A stretch of 64,000 nt of DNA, taken from assembly GCA_037126765.1 (NCBI GenBank), contig JBBCBC010000022.1:2170001-2234000 (forward strand), read 5' to 3'. Shown here in pieces: positions 13,536-24,666 of this stretch. The first letter of the stretch is position 1; each line of letters begins with the position of its first letter. The notes beneath the pieces were generated by a model. The model searched no databases and was not told the DNA's origin. It saw nothing but the letters and a program-made list of their open reading frames with translations. The stretch comes from Stenogyne calaminthoides (taxonomy: Eukaryota; Streptophyta; Magnoliopsida; Lamiales; Lamiaceae). The position numbers were made by a program, and so were the translations under genes.

Positions 13536-13690
13536 AACCAGGTGGCTTTAGCCTTGGCCAGGCCACCTGGACTCTTTCATTTGAGTGGGAGACCCAACAT
13601 TTCTCCGATTTATAAGGTGGATTGACTTTAGACTATTTACATGTCTAACTACTAACAACTAACTTTGCCCGATAAAATAAAAATAAAAAA
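13536..13690 (+). mobile_element. SINE, family A copy 2, with 14-bp target duplication
   Basis: Starts aaccaggtggctttagcctt, ends aactttgcccgataaaataa plus an A-rich tail. ttacaaaagatggt at 13522-13535 is repeated exactly at 13691-13704. Near the head, gccaggccacctgga can pair with ccaggtggc, making a short hairpin. Shared head and tail with the copy at 11313-11496 define one family. Confidence 0.72.
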
Positions 13691-13734
13691 TTACAAAAGA
13701 TGGTTAAATTTAAAGTTTAACGCAAAAGTTGATA

Positions 13735-14032
13735 CTCCCTCCGTCCTGGATTTAATGGCATATTTGTCAAAAAGGTTTGTCCCGAATTTGTTGGTATATT
13801 TTCTAAAACGGAAATAAATCAACTACATTACTTAAACTTTGCCTCAAAACATCTAAAAAATTTCATACAATGTCATTATTTTTCTCATACTAAAATCAAC
13901 AATGTTCCCTTTTATTTTCATCAAATTTCATTACTTTACCATTTACACCGTCTACCAAAAAATAACGTATACTAATAAATAATTGTTTTATTAAACTCCG
14001 CGAAATGCACCGTTAAGTTCGAAACGGAGGAG
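13735..14032. mobile_element. Stowaway-like MITE
   Basis: The left end ctccctccgtcctggattta and the opposite-strand right end ctcctccgtttcgaacttaa are inverted, and each is bordered by TA (13733-13734 and 14033-14034). The ctccctccg end with TA duplication is the hallmark of Tc1/mariner Stowaway elements. No coding capacity in about 300 bases. Confidence 0.7.
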
Positions 14033-14306
14033 TATTAAATTACAATTTTTAAAGAGGTGATGATTTTTCTGCAATTAATCCATATATATTATTCAATTTG
14101 GTTCTACCAATAACATTCACGCTTTACTTTTATTTACCCCAAAATCCAATTGAAATATACACACACATACATTGAACTCTGACTGAAACCAAGCCAGCAA
14201 CAAGAGGTTCCAAAATCCAGCACCACATCTACACCACATCCACAATCATGATCAAGAAATTAATAGCTTCAAACAATTTTCCATTCCCCAATTTGCTTCA
14301 AAAACT

Positions 14307-14969
14307 CTACTCCCCAAACAATTCCACACTACTAACCCCATCCAAATCCACTCCACCCAAACCTCTCAACTTCTCCATAATCCTCACCCCATCTCCCCCA
14401 AACATGGCCCCCGAAATAGAAACCACCCCAGGATTCTGACTATTCAACACCGAGAAAACCACAGCATCCTCAAACCCCGCATTGAAGCAAAAATGCAGCA
14501 GCCCCTTCGGGAACACAAACACCTCCCCTTCCTTCACCCGCTTCTGGAACACCCGCCCCGCCGTGTCGACAAACCCGGCCGCCACGACCCCCCGCCTCAC
14601 GAACATCATCTCCGACGCCCTCGGGTGCGCGTGGGGCAACACCACGCCGTCCACCGCTATGTCGGCCCGCCCCGCCGACAGGCCGAGCGTGTTGAGGCCC
14701 GGGAACTCGGCGGCCGTGGCGAGCGTGATGGTCGAGCGGTAGAAGTTGTCCGTGTCGCCGGGTTGGCTCAGCAGCGAGGACTTGAAGTCTGAGGCGGTTG
14801 TTTGGGAGGGGGGCTTGCATGGGAAGCCGTTGAAGAAGATGGGGGCGGCGGCGGCGGTGTCGGTTGGGCAGAGGTCGTAGAGGTTGTCGGCGTCTTTTGG
14901 GTGGGAAGGTGGGATTAGGGTTAGCGATGAGAGGATTGTTAGGAAGGCGAGGATGGGGTTGTTCTTCAT
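14307..14969 (-). CDS. Germin-like protein (cupin), single exon
   Basis: The 220-residue protein is a secreted cupin of the germin-like family; members sit in the cell wall as metal-binding hexamers, with some having superoxide dismutase or oxalate oxidase activity. Residues 1-23 form a signal peptide (NPILAFLTILSSLTLIPP). Cys34 and Cys51 match the conserved N-terminal disulfide. Germin box 1 carries His113, His115 and Glu120 (LPHAHPRASE) and box 2 His159 (FPKGLLHF), the complete manganese-binding set; LNSQNPG follows as usual. I chose the ATG at 14969 over one at 15050 because only the former places the signal peptide at the start. The C-terminal part has high GC with Ala/Gly-rich runs. There is no intron and the length is normal, so it looks intact. 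Which activity it has cannot be told from sequence. Confidence 0.93.
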   Translation of the reverse strand: MKNNPILAFLTILSSLTLIPPSHPKDADNLYDLCPTDTAAAAPIFFNGFPCKPPSQTTASDFKSSLLSQPGDTDNFYRSTITLATAAEFPGLNTLGLSAGRADIAVDGVVLPHAHPRASEMMFVRRGVVAAGFVDTAGRVFQKRVKEGEVFVFPKGLLHFCFNAGFEDAVVFSVLNSQNPGVVSISGAMFGGDGVRIMEKLRGLGGVDLDGVSSVELFGE

Positions 14970-15139
14970 TTTTATGGTTTGGTTTGTTGGTTGGTTTTGA
15001 GAGGGGTTTGGTTGTGTTTTGTATAAGTGGGGGGTGTTTGGAGTTTGCACCTTGTGGAAGTAATGTGGTGTTTGGGTTGGAGTTTACTTCACTTTTGCTT
15101 TTTTAGGTTGCTTATGATGAGAAAATGTGTAGATTAAAT

Positions 15140-15345
15140 TATGTGTGTACTGTCCGGCTCCACGGGTACAGTCAGTGGTAAGACCTGTGGGGAGAATTCT
15201 CCCAATAATGCAAGTTCGATTTTTGTGTGGGACAAATTTTCTGGAGTATATGAACTATATTGTTGGTGATGCAGGTTCAATTCTTGTGTGGGACAAATTT
15301 TATGGGGTATATGAATTATGTTGGCTCTCTCTGACAGGTATTTGT
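15140..15345 (+). mobile_element. tRNA-like SINE fragments, partly duplicated
   Basis: cagtcagtggtaagacc resembles a polymerase III A box and gcaagttcgatttttgtgtg a B box. A second gcaggttcaattcttgtgtg with following gggacaaatttt occurs about 70 bases later, so the 3' half is duplicated. No clean target duplication was found, so the call is tentative. Confidence 0.4.
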
Positions 15346-15482
15346 TGTTCGAACATATATCCCTCGATTTATTACTCACATGATATCGCGATAGTGATCA
15401 TTAGATCGTGCAAAACAACATTTAATTTGCAAATGAATAAGTTTCTTAGTGCACGGTGAAAGACCTAAGGTCTATTGGCATT

Positions 15483-15752
15483 AGGTGCTCCGTGTACTTC
15501 ACAGTGAATTTTAGAACCATACAAATATTTCCCTGAAATATGCAATTTGTTTATATTTAACCGTGTAATTTGTTTTACCATACAATTATTGCAATGAAAT
15601 ATGTAAATTATTTATATTGAACCGTGAAACTATTAACATAAAAAACAAATTACACGATTCAATGTAAACAAGTTGCATATTTTAGTATAATAAATTATGT
15701 AATTGTAAAATACACTATCGAATTCATGTTGAATTAAGTGTGCATGACACTC
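15483..15752. mobile_element. MITE of the 'ttttagaacca' family, diverged copy
   Basis: The left arm contains gtgaattttagaaccataca and the right arm, read on the other strand, tagtgtattttacaattaca; both go on to a shared cttgtttaca...accgtg motif. The same arms occur in better shape at 51670-51860, and an isolated piece (aaaatgcactataaatacac) at about 10535. Confidence 0.5.
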
Positions 15753-16500
15753 ACTCTTATAGTTATGTATGTTGGCAGGGATATATAGTTTTCAAGTGGT
15801 GAGAAGAGTTATATCTGTTGGGGGAAATAATATAAATAAATTAAATTTTATATTTTTTTTTTGATTTGGTATGCTGTATGAAACTTGTTTACCGTGAAAC
15901 TGGGGTTTTTTTTTACAGACATACACTTTAGTAATATAAGTCACACCCTTTAGTAATATAAGTCACACACTTCAGTTATCACTACGACACTATTTGCTAT
16001 AATATAAGTCACACCCTTCACTTTTATGAGTAATACTCTTCATAATAAAAAGTCACACACTTTACAATAAAAAGTCACAAACTTTAGTAATATAAGTCAC
16101 ACTCCTTAACCAATTTCACCGTAAAACTTGTTCACACTATACTTTGCCTTTTTTTTTTAAATTCAAACTCTTAAATTCGATTTTAAAAAAATTCATAGCC
16201 AAGCCCATTTCTAGGTTCGGTTCACGACTTTGTGAATATGTCATGTGGGAGTAGTGAATGAGATCATCGGACTTTTAGAGAGAGAAAATTGAGTTTGAGT
16301 GTTGGTGAGAAGAGAGAGAGAGAGGGAGAGAGATGTATGGGAGAAGATACGGTGATTGTGATGGAGAGAGAGATATTATTATTTTGAAATGAGTGAAAAA
16401 GTGAATGACAAAGTTGTAGTTATAAAACAATATTAGGGTATTTTTAGTATGCTTTGTACCCAGTAGTAAGTTAAAAAGTTGATTGTATCTACAAATAAGT
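15753..16500. other. Spacer with interspersed 'taatataagtcacac' repeats
   Basis: Between 15915 and 16110 the motif agtaatataagtcacac or its variant aataaaaagtcacac recurs about seven times, joined by ctttag. The rest is AT-rich, with a short GA-rich tract at 16310-16340. No gene is visible up to the gap. Confidence 0.5.
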
Positions 16501-17000
16501 NNNNNNNNNNNNNNNNNNNNNNNNNNNNNNNNNNNNNNNNNNNNNNNNNNNNNNNNNNNNNNNNNNNNNNNNNNNNNNNNNNNNNNNNNNNNNNNNNNNN
16601 NNNNNNNNNNNNNNNNNNNNNNNNNNNNNNNNNNNNNNNNNNNNNNNNNNNNNNNNNNNNNNNNNNNNNNNNNNNNNNNNNNNNNNNNNNNNNNNNNNNN
16701 NNNNNNNNNNNNNNNNNNNNNNNNNNNNNNNNNNNNNNNNNNNNNNNNNNNNNNNNNNNNNNNNNNNNNNNNNNNNNNNNNNNNNNNNNNNNNNNNNNNN
16801 NNNNNNNNNNNNNNNNNNNNNNNNNNNNNNNNNNNNNNNNNNNNNNNNNNNNNNNNNNNNNNNNNNNNNNNNNNNNNNNNNNNNNNNNNNNNNNNNNNNN
16901 NNNNNNNNNNNNNNNNNNNNNNNNNNNNNNNNNNNNNNNNNNNNNNNNNNNNNNNNNNNNNNNNNNNNNNNNNNNNNNNNNNNNNNNNNNNNNNNNNNNN
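16501..17000. other. Assembly gap of 500 N
   Basis: Exactly 500 consecutive undetermined bases, the conventional placeholder for a gap of unknown size. Frames that run through it are meaningless. On the right edge a minus-strand frame from 17177 (MKIRQRLVIKPCECNC...) is open into the gap for about 58 residues; I cannot identify it. Confidence 0.95.
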
Positions 17001-17180
17001 CAGAGACTGGATTTCACGAGCAAAATCAACAAGATAACATACAAGGTTACGTTTATCGCGAAAACTAGGGAGACGATTCCTCAGTTCGGATCCATAATAT
17101 GGAAAAATGGGGTGCATAGAGTAAGAAGTGCAGTTGCACTCACATGGCTTTATGACCAACCTCTGCCTAATCTTCATTAA

Positions 17181-18598
17181 TAAGGAGAATATGAATATCC
17201 CAATGCTTTTTTTTTTTCATTCAATCAAATGCTTTTTCTTGCTCTTTCATCATCTAGTTATATTAAAGTACATTTAGATTCATGTATTTGATTCTTGATT
17301 TTGTGTGTGGGAAAAATGTGGAATCTTAGTTGGGTTTTTGCTATGGTTTTGTATCTTGTGTTTTCTTTAAGGACTGAAGATAAACTCAAGAAACTGTGAA
17401 CACACACTCACATAGTCACATGTATATTGTCGGAAATTTTCTTGAAATGTTTCTTATTTTGACCAGAAAATTTATAGTTGAGTACTTGAGTACCAACTTC
17501 TTGTGTAAATTATTTGATTTAAGAGGCATTAGAGACTTTTTCTTTATTATTTCTTTCTTTTTTTGGTTGAATTACAGCTGTGTTTCATTGAGAGATTGTC
17601 TGATATAGAATTAGGTTGGTTTTGGCAAAGCTAAAACAAGAATAGATAAATTGTTTTTCCTACTCTTGTCATTATATCAACGTTACTAATAACAAGAGAA
17701 AATGAGGCCCTATATATAAAATGTTTTTTTAGTGCATTGCATACCAAGAAGTTGAGTTATAAGAACCGTAAATTAAATTGCATCATCTCTCTGATTATCT
17801 CAAAATCTATTTGACTCTACCAAAAAAAAAGGAAAAATTTGCAAATTTATTATTGACTCGTGAAAAAATTATCCCATCTAAACATTTGAACTTGTATTTA
17901 ATTCGTTTATATTATAGTTTTGGTGTGATATTGTGACGATGAATGCATTTTCCATATTATTGGATCTCTTGGCAATATGATCGCTAGAACACTTGGTTTT
18001 GTATCATATGGGATTATGTGGATTTTGAAATCTGAACATCCTCTTATGAACTTTTTTTATCAGTTTTTCAGTTCAGTGAATATGGATACAATATGTTCCT
18101 GTCAAAAAAAAAAAAGAATATGGATACAATATGTTTATGTAAACCAGTAGTTCATAAGCCCATCTAAAATAGAGAAATATAAATAAGTTGCTACAATTAA
18201 TATCAAATACTTTAAAAAAAATTTAATGAAACTTTTAATTTTATTTATGATATAATCGGTAACATGTTTATAATATGACAAATAAGCCCAAATGCCCAAT
18301 ATGTTTTCATGCTTAAAGAGACGTGTTACATGTTTCATGTTTCGAGGGTTAAATAACAAATTATATCTTCAAATATATTATGTAAAACAAAACAAAAAAA
18401 TTAATTAATTTACTAATAATCAATAAAATTATATCAGATATTTTATATAATCATTAAAATTATATATAATTTGTTTAGATGACCATTAAATAGATTAGTC
18501 GTGATCCTTATAAATCAGTAAAAAAATAAAAAAAAAACAGAAATCAATACGAGGCAAAATCGCGAGACGACAATACATGTTAGATTAATTCTCTAATA
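17181..18598. other. AT-rich spacer, nothing recognised
   Basis: Only short frames of low complexity and homopolymer runs; gaatatggatacaatatgtt is duplicated at about 18075 and 18115 around an A-run. I see no gene or clear element. Confidence 0.5.
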
Positions 18599-18606
18599 GA
18601 TATATA

Positions 18607-19064
18607 CAATGTTTTCAAAACCGGGTTGAACCGAGAACCGCCGGTAACCCGGTTAAAAAACACATATATAACCAAATTTCAGGTTGAACCGGGTTGAACC
18701 GGTCAAAACCCTGTTCAATCGAAAAACGGTTTTTTTTTTTTAAATTAAATTATTAATTTATATTAAATATTTAAAATTTTAAATTTATATTTCTCTCACA
18801 TTTTTCTCCAACACTTTCGATGTAGGATAAATGTATTTATGGGACAAAATTTATAAAATATGATATGAAAAAGTTATAAAATATATATTTAAATTTTTTT
18901 GTAGGTGTATATTTATTTTGTTTTTTTAACTAAACATAGAAAAGCGGTTGAAGCTGGGGGTTGAACCGGTCCCGACCGGTTGAACTGCCGGGTTGAACTG
19001 TCTAACCGGTTGAATCGACGTGGTGGTGTCGGTTCGATCATTTGGTTCGGTTATGAAAACATTG
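18607..19064. mobile_element. hAT-type MITE with 8-bp target duplication
   Basis: Ends caatgttttcaaaaccg and cggttatgaaaacattg are inverted repeats, and gatatata stands on both sides (18599-18606 and 19065-19072). An exact 8-base duplication is the hAT signature. Both subterminal regions hold several copies of ggttgaaccg and its variants, the kind of dispersed motif hAT transposases bind. There is no coding capacity in 458 bases. Confidence 0.75.
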
Positions 19065-19345
19065 GATATATAGAGATCTGAAAAAAATAAACAAAATGCG
19101 TTAGATATTTAGAGCAATATTAATGTGAATCAAGTGATTAAAATAATAGTAGAATTTAATTACACACATTTTTTTGTTAAATTTTTAAGTCACTTACTCC
19201 CGACTTTTTTGTCTTCAAAAGAAATATTCTTGACTTTAAAAAAAAAAGATTTAAATAGATATGGACTTAAACGTAATTTATTGCAACTAAAAACTACACA
19301 TAATAGCCAATTAGCAATATACTAATATAAAAATCTATTTCCTCC

Positions 19346-19353
19346 TATAAATA
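19346..19353 (+). promoter_or_regulatory. TATA box of the MADS gene
   Basis: tataaata lies 58 bases before the ATG at 19404, implying a very short 5' leader. Its position and the compact spacing support 19404 as the real start. Confidence 0.55.
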
Positions 19354-19403
19354 CACTCAGAACAGAAAAGAAAAAAAAACCTAGGAAGGAAACTTATTCA
19401 ATC

Positions 19404-19793
19404 ATGGGGAAAAGGAAGCTCGAAATCAAGCTAATCGAGGACAAACCAAAACGACACACCGCCTTCACAAAACGGCGCCAGGGTCTCATGAAGAAAGCCG
19501 ATAAATTCTTCGACGACAGCGGATCCGCCGGGGCGGTTATCGTTTTCTCCCAGGCCGGAAACTGCTTCGCTTACGGCCATCCCGTCGTCGAAACGGTGTT
19601 GCACCTCTATATCGCCGCTGGAATCCAGACGGCTGTGACGGAAGAGCAGTGGAGAATTTGTGAGGAGTTGGGGAAGGAGGGTTGGAGTGAGACGATTCAG
19701 GGGTTGGGGATGGAGGAAGTGGTTGAATTGCTGGCGGAGATGGAGGATATTGAGAGGAAATTTGCGGCGGCGAGTGAAACGGCGGCGGCGTAG
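19404..19793 (+). CDS. Type I (M-alpha) MADS-box transcription factor
   Basis: The 129-residue protein starts MGKRKLEIKLIEDKPKRHTA and continues FTKRRQGLMKKADKF, a type I MADS domain (residues 1 to about 60) that binds CArG-like DNA as a dimer in the nucleus. Relatives such as AGL62 act in female gametophyte and endosperm. The domain is followed by only about 65 residues containing EEQWRICEELG and an acidic, helical segment (MEEVVELLAEMEDIERKF) that may dimerise; there is no K domain, as expected for type I. The gene has no intron, also typical. It ends in an Ala-rich run. A length of 129 residues is short for the group, so it could be a recent small copy. The GC-rich coding segment contrasts with its AT-rich surroundings, which supports true coding. 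The exact orthologue is not identifiable. Confidence 0.88.
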   Translation: MGKRKLEIKLIEDKPKRHTAFTKRRQGLMKKADKFFDDSGSAGAVIVFSQAGNCFAYGHPVVETVLHLYIAAGIQTAVTEEQWRICEELGKEGWSETIQGLGMEEVVELLAEMEDIERKFAAASETAAA

Positions 19794-20246
19794 CGCCGGA
19801 GGTTCCGAGTTCCGTCAGAGAAAGTAGTAATCAGGAATGCGAGAAGAAATCAGCGGAGATTTAATATTTCTACTTTTGTACAATACGTAGTCTCCAATTT
19901 TAGTTCCTGTAATTTTTTTCAGTTTTTTTTTTTTTTGTCAATTTTGATCCCTTTGGATTGGAATTGAGTCAATTAGAAATACATACTAATATTGAGGTAG
20001 CAAATAAGGCTTTAGCAATTCATACTATTCGTATAATAATTACAAATGAAGTTTAAGCAGTTCATACTATTACAACTCTTAACTGAACTTGCAACTCTTA
20101 ACTGGAAAGTAGTGATCAATGCATCCAATATTTGGAGAACGACTTATATTTGGCTCTAATAATATAAACTCAGATTATAATGCAAATAAAATGTCAAGAG
20201 TGATAACTTATTTATAATATAAAGGCATGCTATAATATTGAAGCAG
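19794..20246. other. Spacer between the MADS gene and SDHAF2
   Basis: The first part is presumably 3' untranslated sequence of the MADS gene, including a T-run at 19925-19937; the end is the 3' untranslated sequence of the minus-strand gene. gcaattcatactatt and gcagttcatactatta are repeated at about 20015 and 20057. Nothing else is visible. Confidence 0.5.
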
Positions 20247-22134
20247 CTACTGGTTCCCAGTAATGGGACTGTCTTTACCTTTCTTGAAGTCATCCCAACC
20301 TCTCACCCATGGCTGCCCAGGAGCTGCTCTTGTTTCAGGTGCAGCATGATTGTTGAGGTTATTCACCACCTTTTCTCGAAGTGCCACGAAAACCTAAGAT
20401 AATATTCGTGTTTTAGGATTCAAAAGCAGGAACAAAGAAAGAAAAGGTAATAGTTTTTTATTTTCTTGTCTTACAGGATTTTGGTTCAGTGCCTCCGGTG
20501 GTGAATCCTGGCAACTCAGCCATTTCCATAAATCTGGATTTTCCTGAAGGTGAGAGGAAAGAATAGGGTCAAACAAATGGACAACTTGAGAGCCATAAAG
20601 TTAACTTAATTGAGCAGTCTTGACAAGCTGTATGTAAAGATATTAGCATACGAAATAATGCTCGATTCTATGTGTTCTTGTTCTCAAAAAATTTAAATGT
20701 GATACTTCGTATACTAAACAGTATTACCGAGTTCAGTGGACCAAGTTCATAGAAATTTTTGTCAAGATAAAATTACAAGGTTTTCCTTATATGAGATGCA
20801 ACTAATGCCAAAGCTGTGCTAATCTTCTTTACACCTATAGTGTAAAGTTTTCTTCTTAACCTCAGAAGTGCATCTAGGGAGTCTGATGATAGTTGCATTC
20901 TTACAAATATTTAACAAGAAGACACATTATGATCATTCATCCAAACTGCTGAAAATGCAGTAACATGTTTTAAAGGGAAAAAGCTATAGTCAAGGCAGAT
21001 TAGTTTAATAATCATGAAGATGTTTACATTGCAAGCAAGTTTGAAAGGGAAAGTTATAAAGAAGTGCAATTTCTAGTCCCAACAGCAATCATCTGAATTA
21101 AAATTCAAAAGGTTAATGAGAAACTAAGTTACATACATAAAGACAACGTCTTCTCCTCTCCTATGTTTAATCCAATGCATCCAGAATCCATTAGGTTATA
21201 ATCTTGATGGGCCATACAATTAGTATAAATGTTGACATAAGATAAGGCATATGGACACTACTTTTTTCAGCAAAAACTAAAGATATTTTTGTTTAGTTAG
21301 ACCATTTGAATGTCAGCACAGAAACGAATACAGTATTTGCTATGATCCCTTGTACATCATGGCAACAAAAGGGTTTAAAACCATTTGACCAAACAACTAT
21401 GGCACCTAAATCATCCTCTTAACAACTTGTAACCCTGAGCATGGCTTTGGTGACAGAGAATTGATGAAATTGTAGCAATCTCATAAACTACTAATAAAAA
21501 CATATAATTCTCAATTCCAGATCCTAAAAATATATGCAGCTACAAAATATATGATACACTAGAAAGTAAAATATTACCAGATCAAGTACATAAGAGAGGG
21601 ATCTAATTCCACTTTCATCCATGGAGTGAATGTTATCCTCCACCCATGTTCCGAGGACCAAATCCAGCTCCAGGAAGCCCCTCTGTTTACTCCTGTACAA
21701 AAGCCTACATTTTCCCCAAAAACCAAATCAATCACTCATCACATAAAATACCTAAACATAATCAAAATCATAGCAAAACAGCAAATAGACGCAGAAATTC
21801 AAAATAGGCCTCAATTTGAAATTCAAACTGACTACCTGTTACAAAGGCGCCTCTTGCTTTCTTCATTGGAGAGATCAATATCGAACGATTGATTCATTTG
21901 ATTGGTTCCATTCGTAGAATAGGAATGCGAGAAGTAGCCCAAAACAGGTCTAAACAATTCCAATAATTCGTATCACAAAATCGCGATAAATAATAAGGAA
22001 GAATTTTTTAACAAACACATGGCGAACGGAGCTTAAATTGACCTGTGAAAAACGTCGGCGGAGGCAACGGAGGTTCGCCTGGCGCTGAGAATACGAGGGA
22101 CGGTTGATAAGAGAACTCTTCTCAAACTCGCCAT
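20247..22134 (-). CDS. SDHAF2: Succinate dehydrogenase assembly factor 2, mitochondrial
   Basis: SDHAF2 (SDH5) helps attach FAD covalently to the flavoprotein subunit of succinate dehydrogenase (complex II) in the mitochondrial matrix. Exons 22043-22134, 21836-21949, 21578-21704, 20475-20543 and 20247-20393 join to 549 nt, coding 182 residues without interruption. The N terminus (MASLRRVLLSTVPRILSARR) is Arg/Ser-rich and free of acidic residues, as in a mitochondrial presequence. The family core follows: RSKQRGFLELDLVLGTWVED, then YVLDLENPDLWKWLSCQ and PPEALNQNP. The C terminus, GQPWVRGWDDFKKGKDSPIT plus GNQ, is the plant-specific ending. Length and domain order are normal. The gene appears functional. 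Start chosen at the ATG at 22134, which opens the presequence; upstream bases lack another in-frame ATG nearby. Confidence 0.93.
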
Positions 22135-23411
22135 TTTGTGGATTTTAGTGAGGAAGGGTTACCGCGGCGGCGTGTGGCAGACGGAGACGACCGAGAAATT
22201 TTTCCGGCGATTGGTTTCTCGCCGGAGCAAGCAGTGCGTCGACGTTAGGTTTCAGTTTCGATATTTGTGTGAAAGTGATTAAGGAAATGAGTTGTATTTG
22301 TTGTAGAGACGTGTTTTAAGCTGATTTGAGTGGTTATGCAAAACCCAACAAGTAGTACCTTTTCGTTTTTGTGTTAAATAAATGAAATCGTTATAATAAA
22401 AAAAAACATGTTACTTTAATTAATTTGAATCTAATCTAAAATTAATGAAATTTTTATTTGAATTAGAATAAATTCACGTAAAATTCTTCTCGAATATATA
22501 GATACTAGTACGTAACCCCGAGAATTTTGTGGGATCTTCACCTATCAACTATCAAGAATACTCTATAATTCAAATGTCAATTTTTTTTAAATATATATAC
22601 ACACATAAATTAAACCTTTGCAAATCAATAAAATTATATTACAATTCACGTTCATAACTCAAATTGCTTACCACAATACTCCGTTTTCAAATTTGCAAAA
22701 ATTTATACAAATTAAACATATAAATTAATTAGAAATCTGCATAATAGAATAAGAATATTTCATTGTAAATCAATAAAATTATGTTCAATTCACAATTCAC
22801 ATTCAGAATTCAAATACTTATTTCAATCTTCGCAATATAAAACACAAATTAAATTAACAAATTCATCAAGTTAGATTAAAAAATCTACATGACTGAAAGA
22901 AGAATATTTAATAGCAAATCAATAAAATCATGTTACAATTCATATTAAAAACTAAATGATTTAAAATCACGTTACAATTCATATTAAAAACTCAGATGAT
23001 TTAATATTAAGATATATGTGCATATGTGCATATATGTAAACGTGGTATTCGAAAAGAATGAAATATTCAAATGTTTGTTTAAAAATTGTTAGTTTCACAG
23101 GAGAAAATGAAATAATTGATTAGAAAATTTTATTTAAGAAAGAAGCCTATTCTCACGAGTCAGGTGCAATATTTTGATCTAGACACATTAAGCATGTGGT
23201 ACAATATGCTTAATGCATTGTTATGTTTGTTTTGTTACGTTCCCGTCTTGTTCTGTTTAAAAATTTAGTTTAATTGGATTTTGAAATTCAACTCTCAACT
23301 TCACCTAAAAACATATACTCGCTATTATTGAACTTGATTCACATGTAGTTCATCAAAATTTTGACCAAATTAGTATAACAAAACCTTGTATGCTAAGATT
23401 TACAATATCAA
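22135..23411. other. Spacer upstream of SDHAF2, nothing recognised
   Basis: Promoter-proximal bases up to about 22320 are richer in GC; the rest is AT-rich. atcaataaaat.atgtt-acaattca units recur at about 22625, 22770, 22918 and 22970, suggesting a decayed short tandem repeat. No gene is visible. Confidence 0.5.
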
Positions 23412-24291
23412 TGTTCCTCAAGATTTTGGAATATCTACTATTTCATCATATTTCCACCATTCAATTCTAAAAATAGTTGATCTGATACTCCATTATTTTA
23501 CGAAACAAACAAAATATAAACACAGAAAAGAAATGAACCAAGTCAAGGGCGCACCCTTTTCCCTGCAAGACAAAATACGCCCTGGATAGTGCTCACATGA
23601 TCGTGCATAATTGTCCCAAAAGGTAAAACGGTTCACAGTATTAAATCAGTAACACCTATTAAAAAATACTCTTGTCGAACGTATTCGGAGTATGAGCAGA
23701 AAGAGGGAAGAAAGTATGTACGCAGAATTGCGGGAGTCGATTTTCGTAGGACGGAACCAACTCCGGGAGGTTGAGGAAAAAGTGGGAAGCCCACGAACTT
23801 CGTGGTCAGTTATGACCCACGATTCTAGTGGGGGCGGTTTTGACAAGATGAGTCCAGGTTCGACGAACCTTTAATTCGAATTCAAAATTCAAATCGTGGA
23901 TAAGCTTGAATCCGCGCACGGATAAGTCTTGACTCCTGGACCGACCCAATTCCGGATGGGTCACCTAATTCATTTAGTCCAAAAAATAAATGGCCCAATT
24001 TAAATCCGACCCAATTCCGGATGGGTCACCCAATTCATTTAGTCCAAAAAATAAATGGCCCAATTTAAGATTTTGGGTATCTAAAAAAATAGATGGGCCC
24101 CAAAGCCCAATGCCAAGAACCCCGAACCCGGACCAAGGCGGGGCGCGGCACGCTCGTGTGCATGTGTGGTTCATGGTTAGGGTCCCCATGCACCATTTTG
24201 GAGAATATGACTACAAGCTTGTATTTATACTAGGAAACTTTCCTTTAAGTTTTCAATGTGGGATGATTGGGAAGACTACACATAGTCAACA
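23412..24291 (-). mobile_element. Copia-type LTR (3' LTR remnant)
   Basis: On the minus strand the LTR starts tgttgactatgtgtagtctt and is preceded by the purine run atgggggag (24292-24300), the polypurine tract that primes plus-strand synthesis, so this is a 3' LTR rather than a solo one. Its second half contains accgttttaccttttggg, gcacgatc and gtgagcactatccagg, segments also present in the LTRs of the Copia element at 52088-57114; the two are related but not the same family. A 65-base unit (ccgacccaattccggatggg...) is duplicated in tandem at 23941-24069. The outer end (near 23412) is an estimate. Confidence 0.6.
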
Positions 24292-24666
24292 CTCCCCCAT
24301 TAATTACTCTCCCACTAGAGCATTAATATCTCATCTTCTTTAATTAATTTCTCACTCACCGAAATTCGATTTTGAGATATTAAATATACCACAATCATCT
24401 ACTCCACGAGTAAATCGATCTCGTCACGTTGAATTTACAAAAACAACGTTTTAATTCCTCAATTAATTTGGTCAAACTTGAGTGCTAGAACACTTTCAAA
24501 ACCAAATTTCCAACATTCATAGTAAATCTCAAAACAAACAGTAATTCAGTTGAAAAATCCAACCTATATTAGATCATAAGGGATGTTAAATAAGCTTGTT
24601 CCAAGAAGTGTTCCTTCGATTCTTGCCCAGTCTTTTGATGACAAATTGCTATATCCCGTTCCTGCT

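Noticed and set aside
16275..17180. Long frames on both strands across the N run
   Set aside because: They exist only because undetermined bases contain no stop codons.
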